Below are positions 7,400 through 11,949 of a DNA stretch of 11,949 nucleotides, piece after piece. Every line of letters begins with the position of its first letter. Position 1 is the stretch's first letter. Both the position numbers and the translations under genes were made by a program. The notes under the pieces were generated by a model, which saw nothing but the letters and a program-made list of their open reading frames with translations, was not told the DNA's origin and searched no databases. This stretch comes from Candidatus Bathyarchaeota archaeon. GTDB lineage: Archaea; Thermoproteota; Bathyarchaeia; TCS64. The stretch covers positions 1 through 11,949 of the forward strand of contig DAOVCM010000011.1 of NCBI GenBank assembly GCA_030670015.1, read 5' to 3'.

Positions 7400-7792
7400 G
7401 TGTCTAGTTCAGATGTAGATCCTTCGAAACCGTTCTATGTAAGGTTCGAAGTCCCTAAAGAGGTCGCAGAGGCAGCCTACGAAGCATTAAAGATCGCTTT
7501 TGAAAGCGGTAAGATCCGGAAGGGCACCAACGAGGCCACCAAGTCAATTGAGAGAGGCAAGGCTAAGCTCGTACTTGTTGCCGAGAACGTTGAACCCCCG
7601 GAGATCGTCGCTCACCTGCCTCTATTATGCGATGAGAGAAAAGCTCCCTACGTCTACGTTCCCGAGAAACAAAGGATAGGCCAAGCCGCAGGTCTACACG
7701 TCGGCTCAGCCGCCGCAACCATCGAGGACCCCGGAGACGCAGGCGAACTACTCAATGAGATCATCTCCAAGCTAAAGGAGATCATAAAGTAG
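7400..7792 (+). CDS. rpl7ae: Ribosomal protein L7Ae (eL8)
   Basis: This 130-aa kink-turn RNA-binding protein is part of the large subunit and, in archaea, of box C/D and H/ACA guide RNPs and often RNase P. The diagnostic RNA-binding stretch is KGTNEATKSIERGKAKLVLVAENVEP (residues ~41-66, split KGTNEATKSIERG then KAKLVLVAENVEP), followed by LPLLCDERKAPYVYV. The start is GTG at 7400, supported by GGAAGG 7 nt upstream; the ATGs just before it are in another frame. It is slightly longer at the N-terminus than many homologues (MSSSDVDPSKPFY). S28e starts one base after its stop. Confidence 0.96.
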   Translation: MSSSDVDPSKPFYVRFEVPKEVAEAAYEALKIAFESGKIRKGTNEATKSIERGKAKLVLVAENVEPPEIVAHLPLLCDERKAPYVYVPEKQRIGQAAGLHVGSAAATIEDPGDAGELLNEIISKLKEIIK

Positions 7793-7793
7793 A

Positions 7794-8006
7794 ATGTCCC
7801 GCGAGTCCGATATCCTGACTCCCGCCACAGTGATCCAAATCCTAGGCCGAACAGGGCTGACCGGCGAAGTGATACAGGTGAGAGTCCGGATAGAGGAGGG
7901 GCGGGACAAGGGCCGTATCATCACTAGGAATGTGAAGGGTCCCGTGAGGATCGATGACATCCTACTCCTCAGGGAGACTGAGAGGGAAGCAAGAAAGATC
8001 AGGTAG
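7794..8006 (+). CDS. rps28e: Ribosomal protein S28e (eS28)
   Basis: A 70-aa OB-fold small-subunit protein. It shows the family's central GRTGLTGEVIQVRVRI and the near-invariant end motif RNVKGPVRIDDILLLRETEREARK. Its ATG follows the L7Ae stop by one base, so it is probably translated by coupling. Length is normal for archaea. The L24e gene follows after 9 nt. Confidence 0.97.
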   Translation: MSRESDILTPATVIQILGRTGLTGEVIQVRVRIEEGRDKGRIITRNVKGPVRIDDILLLRETEREARKIR

Positions 8007-8015
8007 GAACAGCTC

Positions 8016-8198
8016 ATGCCTCAGGTCTATAAGTGCAGCTTCTGCGGTCACGAAATTCCGCCCGGTACAGGCATCAACTACGTTAGGAGAGATGGAAGGT
8101 TACTTCGATTCTGCTCCAGCAAATGCAGGAAGAACACCCTTAAATTAAAGCGGGATCCACGGAAATTCAAATGGACTAAAGCTTATGTTAAACGCTAA
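8016..8198 (+). CDS. rpl24e: Ribosomal protein L24e (eL24)
   Basis: A 60-aa zinc-binding large-subunit protein with C7-x2-C10 (CSFCG) and C33-x3-C37 (FCSSKC), then the basic KLKRDPRKFKWTKAY end. It is the last gene of the run. In many archaea ndk and infB (aIF2/IF5B-like) come next in this operon; here the operon stops and AT-rich DNA follows. Confidence 0.97.
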   Translation: MPQVYKCSFCGHEIPPGTGINYVRRDGRLLRFCSSKCRKNTLKLKRDPRKFKWTKAYVKR

Positions 8199-8465
8199 AC
8201 ATACTAACATTTAACCAACTTTAATCAGGTTTAATTAGAACTTTTACGTTTGAATATTTTATACACATAATAAAAAAAAGAAGTTAAAATCTCAGTGAAT
8301 ATTATTGATATCTACACTATCAAAAGTTCGACGTTTGTAAATGCTAATACAAATATATACATGTGCATGAATCATTGTCCATTATAAGAGAGAGTGTAAG
8401 AATCATAAAGTATCTTTTATAGAAGAATATATGCGTGAATAATAAGTATATACAAGAAAAAAATT
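8199..8465. other. AT-rich intergenic region between convergent genes
   Basis: About 267 bp between the L24e stop and the end of the minus-strand transporter gene. It is visibly AT-rich, full of short TTTAA and TATA-like words, with A8 at 8270-8278 approximately and no ORF of note. It contains CATGTGCATG near 8360, a partial palindrome. I see nothing else supportable. Confidence 0.5.
8457..8463 (-). terminator. U7 terminator of the S-component operon
   Basis: Seven A on the plus strand directly after the minus-strand stop codon give U7 at the 3' end of the transporter transcript. Confidence 0.5.
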
Positions 8466-8975
8466 TTAGAGTTTTAAACGGTCTTTAACAGCTATGGATA
8501 TAGGTATGCCAATAAAGGAGCCAATTGCTTGTGGAACATTGATAATTATTTCAGCAGTTGCGGCTTCAACACCCATACCCAAGAAGAAAGCTTCAGCGAT
8601 AAAATAACCTCCTACTAAAACGATGCCGCCTGCTATCCAAGCAACAATGGTCTTGAAAAGTGTTCGATTTTCTCGGTCTCCCGCTATGTACCCTACAACA
8701 AATCCTTCAGCTCCTTTGATAAGAGTAGTGGGAATAATGAAAATCATCCATCCGCCTAGTAAATCAGCAAGACCTGAGCCAATTCCCCCAGCAATTGCAC
8801 CCACTATCGGTCCAAAAATTAATGCTGTTGTGACCACGACTGCATCTCCCAAGTTGAAATATCCGCCTGTAGTTGGAAACGGGAAAGTGAATATCATTGT
8901 AGCTATAGTTGTTAATGCGCTCATTACCGCTACAGCGGCTATTTCTCTTGTACCAAAACGACTGATATCTTTCAT
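8466..8975 (-). CDS. ECF-type vitamin transporter S component (ECF-ribofla_trS-like)
   Basis: This 169-aa integral membrane protein resembles substrate-binding S components of energy-coupling-factor importers. About five or six hydrophobic helices can be seen (roughly residues 11-31, 46-66, 68-90, 106-131, 142-164). The short loop GYFNLGDAVVV at 38-48 and GAIAGGIGSGLADLLGG at 59-75 match the family in which thiamine/HMP, riboflavin and related vitamin carriers occur; the actual vitamin cannot be read. A canonical AAAGGAGGGG (8990-8981) lies 5 nt before the ATG. No EcfA/EcfT genes are nearby, so it probably shares a module encoded elsewhere or acts alone. It overlaps the small upstream ORF by ATGA. 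Confidence 0.85.
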   Translation of the reverse strand: MKDISRFGTREIAAVAVMSALTTIATMIFTFPFPTTGGYFNLGDAVVVTTALIFGPIVGAIAGGIGSGLADLLGGWMIFIIPTTLIKGAEGFVVGYIAGDRENRTLFKTIVAWIAGGIVLVGGYFIAEAFFLGMGVEAATAEIIINVPQAIGSFIGIPISIAVKDRLKL

Positions 8976-9112
8976 GTGAGCCCCTCCTTTTTAGTGAAAA
9001 GAAGACATGCATCCGCGATATTTACGACTAGGAACTGTGTTAACATAGTAGCAACACAAATAAGTCCCAGCATCACGCCAGTTGCTGCCTTCTTATCCCC
9101 TAGGAACAACAT
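8972..9112 (-). CDS. Small single-helix membrane protein, 46 aa, coupled to the S component
   Basis: I do not recognise a family. The ORF starts MLFLGDKKAATG and ends TKKEGLT; residues ~12-33 (GVMLGLICVATMLTQFLVV core) form one likely transmembrane helix with lysines on both flanks. Its TGA overlaps the S-component ATG (ATGA), and the strong Shine-Dalgarno of that gene lies inside its last codons. The predicted transcription start (TATA box 9137-9147) falls within a few bases of its ATG, so it would be translated as a leaderless or nearly leaderless message. It could be an accessory subunit of the transporter, or a leader ORF that couples translation. It could also be chance, but position and overlap argue for a real gene. 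Confidence 0.55.
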   Translation of the reverse strand: MLFLGDKKAATGVMLGLICVATMLTQFLVVNIADACLLFTKKEGLT

Positions 9113-9117
9113 CTCGA

Positions 9118-9139
9118 TATTGTAGTTATAGCTAATGTA
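9118..9139. promoter_or_regulatory. Second, degenerate copy of the 22-bp dyad over the start site
   Basis: TATTGTAGTT is repeated exactly 30 bp from the first copy; the opposite arm AGCTAATGTA matches only 6 of 10. It spans the predicted transcription start and touches the TATA box. Confidence 0.4.
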
Positions 9140-9147
9140 TATAAAAT
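9137..9147 (-). promoter_or_regulatory. TATA box for small ORF-S component operon
   Basis: ATTTTATATAC on the minus strand is a strong TATA element, centred 30 nt from the ATG at 9112, implying a start near 9116. Confidence 0.6.
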
Positions 9148-9169
9148 TATTGTAGTTTCAACTATAATA
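9148..9169. promoter_or_regulatory. 22-bp inverted repeat, candidate operator upstream of TATA
   Basis: TATTGTAGTT, 2-bp spacer, AACTATAATA: the arms match with one mismatch. It directly abuts the TATA box on its upstream side, as expected of an activator or repressor site. The regulator is unknown. Confidence 0.5.
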
Positions 9170-9205
9170 TATTTCATGGTCGACGACATATCTTGGGTTT
9201 TGGGA

Positions 9206-10618
9206 TTATAATAGCATCCGAAGCTCATTTAATGCGGCTAGAACACGACGACCTCTCGTAGTAATCTTATGGTATCTTCGTTTTCCATCCGCATGAGAGA
9301 CTATTAGACCCCTTTTCTCAAGATCGGTGAGATGTTGATAGACCGCTCCAAGGGTCATCTCTCTACCCATGCTCTTCCATATAGCATAACCGTAGGTCCT
9401 CCTCTGGGATATATCCCTCAATAATCTCTCCTTTGTAGCAAGCATTGAGCCCAATCCAGGTGATCTTCTCCGACGGCTCAGGCTCTGAATAATATCGTTA
9501 GTCTTCAAACCGCTGCTTGTAATCAAGCTTGCGACTGTATCGGAGCAGTTGATCTTTCCTAAATTAACCAACCTTGGAAGGCAAGCTACAGTTGCGGCGC
9601 TCGCAGGTTCAGCAAAGATACCCTCTGATCGGGCTATTTTCTTCCCATAAGCAAGCATCTCCTTATCAGTCACGGATACCGAGAAACCGCCAGATTCACG
9701 CAGTGCTTTCAGAGCTGCACTACCGTACTCAGGCTTGGAAACCTTTATTGCCGTTGCTACAGTTTTCACGGTATCAAGCCCGACAGGCTCTTCATTCCCC
9801 CGCTTGAATGCCTCTGTTATTGGGGAGCAGCCGGATGACTGGACACCGATGAGCTTAGGCTTCTTCTCTATGAGATCCATCGCCTCCAATTCCTTGAAGC
9901 CCTTCCAAATAGCATGGATTGTTACCCCGCTTCCCATAGCAACGACCATCCAGTCTGGAACACAACCCTGTTCTGATAACTCATAGGAGATGGTCTTCAA
10001 AGCTTCTACTGAGAGAGGGTTTAATTCGGTGGTTGCTTGGTACCATCCTGTCTCCTTTGAGAGTTCAACAGCCTTCACAATAGCGGACTCTATGTTGTTC
10101 CCAGCCTCCTCGACGTCGGCGTCGTAGGCTATCATCTGCGCAAGTTTTCCGATGTCTAACGTGCTCGGTACAATTAGATGGCATGCTATACCTTCCTTAG
10201 CCGAGTATGCTGCCAGAGAAGCTCCGTGGTTACCGTTTGTTGCTGATACTACGGAGTCATAGCCCTTCCCGATCGCGTCTGAGATGATTAAGGAGGCAGA
10301 ACGATCCTTGAATGAACCGGAGGGATTCCTCGTCTCATCTTTCAGATACAGATTGTCTAGACCAATATTCTCTCCAAGCCTCTTCGCCTTCCCTAGTGGT
10401 GTCCCCCCTTCCCCAAGGCTTACAGGCCTTACAACCTTGGGCATGACGGGGCGATACCTCCAGAATGTGAGTTTATCATGAAACTTGACAGACTGCAGAT
10501 ATCCAGGATCAAACGAGTACTCTACAAGTCCTCCGCATTCAGGACATCTGTATAAAACTTGACCCTCTTCTACCTCTGATCCGCAATTGGAGCATTTGAG
10601 ATGGAAGGGCGATTCCAT
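9206..10618 (-). CDS. thrC: Threonine synthase fused to C-terminal PadR-like winged helix
   Basis: Residues 1-390 form a PLP fold-type II threonine synthase (O-phosphohomoserine to threonine). It has an N-terminal zinc ribbon C9/C12/C25/C28, the PLP lysine K104 in NPSGSFKDRS, ATNGNHGASLAAYSA at 126-140, the phosphate-cup GSGVT at 229-233 and SSGLKTND at 368-375. Residues ~393-470 are a winged helix of PadR style: KERLLRDISQRRTYGYAIWK, then MTLGAVYQHLTDLEKRGLI as recognition region, then a basic wing DGKRRYHKIT. Plain archaeal threonine synthases end near 390-400, so this is an added domain, in frame and with no sign of frameshift. Catalytic residues are kept, so it may be an enzyme that also binds DNA, or a threonine synthase-like regulator. 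No other threonine genes are adjacent. ATG follows a TATA-like box by about 30 nt. Confidence 0.9.
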   Translation of the reverse strand: MESPFHLKCSNCGSEVEEGQVLYRCPECGGLVEYSFDPGYLQSVKFHDKLTFWRYRPVMPKVVRPVSLGEGGTPLGKAKRLGENIGLDNLYLKDETRNPSGSFKDRSASLIISDAIGKGYDSVVSATNGNHGASLAAYSAKEGIACHLIVPSTLDIGKLAQMIAYDADVEEAGNNIESAIVKAVELSKETGWYQATTELNPLSVEALKTISYELSEQGCVPDWMVVAMGSGVTIHAIWKGFKELEAMDLIEKKPKLIGVQSSGCSPITEAFKRGNEEPVGLDTVKTVATAIKVSKPEYGSAALKALRESGGFSVSVTDKEMLAYGKKIARSEGIFAEPASAATVACLPRLVNLGKINCSDTVASLITSSGLKTNDIIQSLSRRRRSPGLGSMLATKERLLRDISQRRTYGYAIWKSMGREMTLGAVYQHLTDLEKRGLIVSHADGKRRYHKITTRGRRVLAALNELRMLL

Positions 10619-10645
10619 ATCAATTAGTACTGATGATTGGCCTCA

Positions 10646-10653
10646 GTTTAAAC
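10646..10653 (-). promoter_or_regulatory. TATA-like element for thrC-wHTH gene
   Basis: GTTTAAAC centred about 32 nt from the ATG at 10618 predicts an almost leaderless transcript, which fits the lack of a Shine-Dalgarno before that ATG. Confidence 0.4.
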
Positions 10654-10656
10654 ATT

Positions 10657-10668
10657 CGGAAATATCCG
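10657..10668. promoter_or_regulatory. Partial palindrome between divergent promoters
   Basis: CGGAAATATCCG reads CGGAnATnTCCG on both strands. It sits just upstream of the thrC TATA element and just before the ssb TATA element, a natural place for an operator controlling either or both genes. It is short and could be chance. Confidence 0.3.
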
Positions 10669-10671
10669 TCA

Positions 10672-10684
10672 ATCTTTTATTTTC
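10672..10684 (+). promoter_or_regulatory. TATA-like element for the ssb-HD operon
   Basis: ATCTTTTATTTTC lies about 50 nt before the ATG at 10727 and predicts a start near 10704. It is a moderate match. Confidence 0.35.
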
Positions 10685-10726
10685 TCTGACCTATGGCGAG
10701 ATTAGACAAGTAGGAACATTAGAGAT

Positions 10727-11041
10727 ATGAAGTTGAAGGTTCTGAGGCCGGGCATGGAGAATGTCGATCTTCGAGTTAGTGTCTTGAGACTTGATGATCC
10801 CAGGGAGGTTACAACGAACTCCGGCATCGTCCATGTCATAGTCGAAGGCGAGGTTGAGGACGACACTGGAAGGATGGGTCTCACAGTCTGGAACGACCTC
10901 ATCAATCAGCTAAAGGGAGTAGCGACTGGAGACATTGTAGCGCTGAGTAACTGCTTCATCACGTCCTTCCGTGGTGTTCTCAGCGTGAACATAGGACGTG
11001 ATTCAGAGATTACAAAAATGAATGAGGTATCCAATGGATAA
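10727..11041 (+). CDS. Single-stranded DNA-binding OB-fold protein (crenarchaeal SSB/SOSS-B-like)
   Basis: This 104-aa single OB fold resembles the Sulfolobus SSB and human SOSS-B: KVLRPGMENVDLRVSVL at 4-20, DDTGRMGLTVWND at 45-57 and FRGVLSVNIGR at 81-91. The ssDNA-stacking aromatics known in Sulfolobus SSB (W56, W75, F79) correspond to W55, F77 and F81, so all three positions stay aromatic. The flexible, Gly-rich acidic tail of Sulfolobus SSB is absent; the protein stops right after the OB fold. Start is ATG at 10727 with a weak GAG before it. The stop overlaps the next gene, an HD phosphohydrolase, so both are likely co-translated. It may bind ssDNA or RNA. Confidence 0.85.
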   Translation: MKLKVLRPGMENVDLRVSVLRLDDPREVTTNSGIVHVIVEGEVEDDTGRMGLTVWNDLINQLKGVATGDIVALSNCFITSFRGVLSVNIGRDSEITKMNEVSNG

Positions 11042-11606
11042 AATAAATCTTCAGACGCTAAAGCGAGAAGTTGAGAAACTCATCCCTAAACATGGGACTC
11101 ACAGTTTCGAACATACTATACGTGTTTATCAAGCTTGCCAACAAATTGGTACATCCACTGGTGCAGACTTGTCCATTCTTCTGCCCGCAGCTCTCCTTCA
11201 CGACATTAAAAGGGATGGGAACGACCATGCATATGCAAGCTCAGTTAAAGCAAGGCAGATCATGAGTTTTCTAGGCTATCCAAGTAGCAGGATCACTGCA
11301 ATAGCAGCGGTAATCTCTTCTCACAGCTTCAGCGCTAATAGAATACCCAATTCGCTGGAGGCAAAGGTCCTCTCCGACGTTGACAAACTTGACGCTATGG
11401 GCGCTCTCGGTGTGTACCGTGCCGCCATGTACAGTGGGGAGAAAGTCAGACCGATCAAGAATTTCATTGCACATTTTTACGAAAAGCTGCTCACACTCAA
11501 GGACAAGTTGTACACCGAGGAAGCTAAGCACCTTGCCGAGTCCAGACATAACTTTATGCTTGATTTCTTAGAACAGCTTGATAAGGAGCTAGTTTTTAAC
11601 TCTTAA
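11034..11606 (+). CDS. HD-domain phosphohydrolase, YedJ-like
   Basis: This 190-aa metal-dependent phosphohydrolase has H27 (SFEHTIRV), H56-D57 (AALLHDIKRD), H97 (ISSHSFSAN) and the final acidic block D115-V-D117-K-L-D120 (LSDVDKLDAMGALG). The pattern HSFS...EAKVLSDVDKLDAMGA is that of YedJ-type proteins, whose substrate is not settled. I chose ATG at 11034 because GAGGT (11024-11028) lies 5 nt upstream; an in-frame ATG at 11022 would add four residues. It overlaps the SSB gene by 8 nt, indicating coupling. A nucleotide substrate tied to DNA maintenance is possible, from context only. Confidence 0.87.
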   Translation: MDKINLQTLKREVEKLIPKHGTHSFEHTIRVYQACQQIGTSTGADLSILLPAALLHDIKRDGNDHAYASSVKARQIMSFLGYPSSRITAIAAVISSHSFSANRIPNSLEAKVLSDVDKLDAMGALGVYRAAMYSGEKVRPIKNFIAHFYEKLLTLKDKLYTEEAKHLAESRHNFMLDFLEQLDKELVFNS

Positions 11607-11886
11607 GCTGATTCAACCTCTCTGTATGTAATAGGAGATATAATTTACAGTAAGCTCCTGATAGGTGGCTATTGCGCGCGCCAGCTTGTAACGTAAATTT
11701 GGGGATTGACCGGTTGAGTAGTGCCGACGTCCTTTACTGATCGGGTTTTGCCATGATCTCTGGGCTTCATCATCTCTGCAGCGAGGTTTTCTCTTCGTCA
11801 TGCATCTTCGTGAGATAGATAATGCATGACCTCCAATACACCTGCACAGCCGGTCGTGGTTCCCATTCACGGTTTCGGTCTATGTC
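11607..11886. other. Gene-free stretch of balanced composition, possible structured RNA or decayed sequence
   Basis: About 280 bp with no convincing ORF on either strand. Unlike the other gaps in this window it is not AT-rich. It contains the hairpin at 11797-11830 and a weaker TGGC/GCCA stem near 11664-11682. I could not match it to tRNA, 5S rRNA, SRP RNA or RNase P RNA landmarks. Confidence 0.4.
11797..11830. repeat. Perfect 9-bp inverted repeat (hairpin)
   Basis: GTCATGCAT at 11797-11805 and ATGCATGAC at 11822-11830 are exact reverse complements separated by 16 nt. No T-run follows on either strand, so it does not look like a simple terminator. Confidence 0.6.
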
Positions 11887-11949
11887 TCAGTGGCTTGCGT
11901 AGTACTCTATGCTCCTCGCGAGCTCCGGCTTCCCGTTCCTGTAGGATGC
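11887..11949 (-). CDS. Possible C-terminal end of a minus-strand gene (partial)
   Basis: The last 63 bases read on the minus strand give 20 residues (ASYRNGKPELARSIEYYASH) and a TGA stop. Codons are like those of the real genes nearby (AGG, GAG, CTC, ATA) and the peptide looks like a C-terminal helix. I do not recognise the family, and 20 codons are too few to prove a gene. Confidence 0.35.
   Translation of the reverse strand, partial: ASYRNGKPELARSIEYYASH

Noticed and set aside
8976..9205. Vitamin riboswitch (TPP or FMN) upstream of the S component
   Set aside because: No TPP or FMN aptamer landmarks were found; the region is better explained by a short ORF and palindromic protein-binding sites.
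9574..9986. Plus-strand ORFs inside the threonine synthase gene
   Set aside because: They lie antisense to conserved catalytic segments of thrC and lack a start signal.
11613..11870. 85-codon minus-strand ORF
   Set aside because: Composition (many Arg, Cys, His, Ser, no hydrophobic core) is unlike a folded protein and there is no Shine-Dalgarno. It covers the possible RNA region, so I treat the stretch as non-coding.
1..11949. tRNA, rRNA, CRISPR array or insertion sequence
   Set aside because: I found no T-loop/acceptor pairings, no rRNA landmarks, no regularly spaced repeats and no transposase motifs on reading the intergenic regions.

Overview
The window looks like chromosomal DNA of an anaerobic archaeon, most likely from the TACK side and quite possibly Bathyarchaeia-like. 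Supporting signs are an archaeal-type GluRS, the archaeal L7Ae-S28e-L24e ribosomal run, a crenarchaeal-style single-OB-fold SSB, and TATA-box promoters with short leaders. Acetogen-like MetF/MetV and a CooC-type ATPase point to a Wood-Ljungdahl methyl branch. The lineage is an inference; there is no rRNA or other phylogenetic marker here. I see no CRISPR array, insertion sequence, tRNA or rRNA.

Positions 1-5395 hold a one-carbon/corrinoid block. A 5'-truncated corrinoid reductive activator (RACo, +) abuts, tail to tail, a DUF166 gene (-). The DUF166 gene is downstream of a MtbC/MttC-type corrinoid protein (-). A CooC-like nickel-insertion ATPase (+) diverges from the corrinoid gene and is followed by a two-gene metF-metV operon (+). 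Together these genes could make methyl-tetrahydropterin (MetF/MetV), move methyl groups on cobalamin (corrinoid protein), rescue oxidised Co(II) (RACo) and mature a Ni enzyme such as CODH/ACS (CooC). The methyltransferases, CODH/ACS subunits and the RACo N-terminus are not in view.

Positions 5396-8198 hold translation genes: gltX (archaeal GluRS), then rpl7ae-rps28e-rpl24e from one clear TATA box. An AT-rich stretch of about 270 bp follows, containing no gene I can support.

Positions 8466-10618 are on the minus strand. An ECF-type vitamin transporter S component is preceded by a 46-codon ORF for a small one-helix membrane protein. The two overlap by ATGA, and their promoter is surrounded by two 22-bp dyads that resemble operator sites. 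Upstream lies a 470-aa threonine synthase with a C-terminal PadR-like winged helix, a fusion of biosynthetic enzyme and apparent DNA-binding domain.

Positions 10727-11606 (+) hold an SSB-like OB-fold protein overlapping a YedJ-type HD phosphohydrolase. The last stretch (11607-11886) has balanced base composition, no convincing ORF and a perfect 9-bp hairpin. It is followed by what may be the last 20 codons of a minus-strand gene running off the window. The most notable observations are the threonine synthase-wHTH fusion, the small membrane protein with its operator-like dyads, and the DUF166-corrinoid gene pair.
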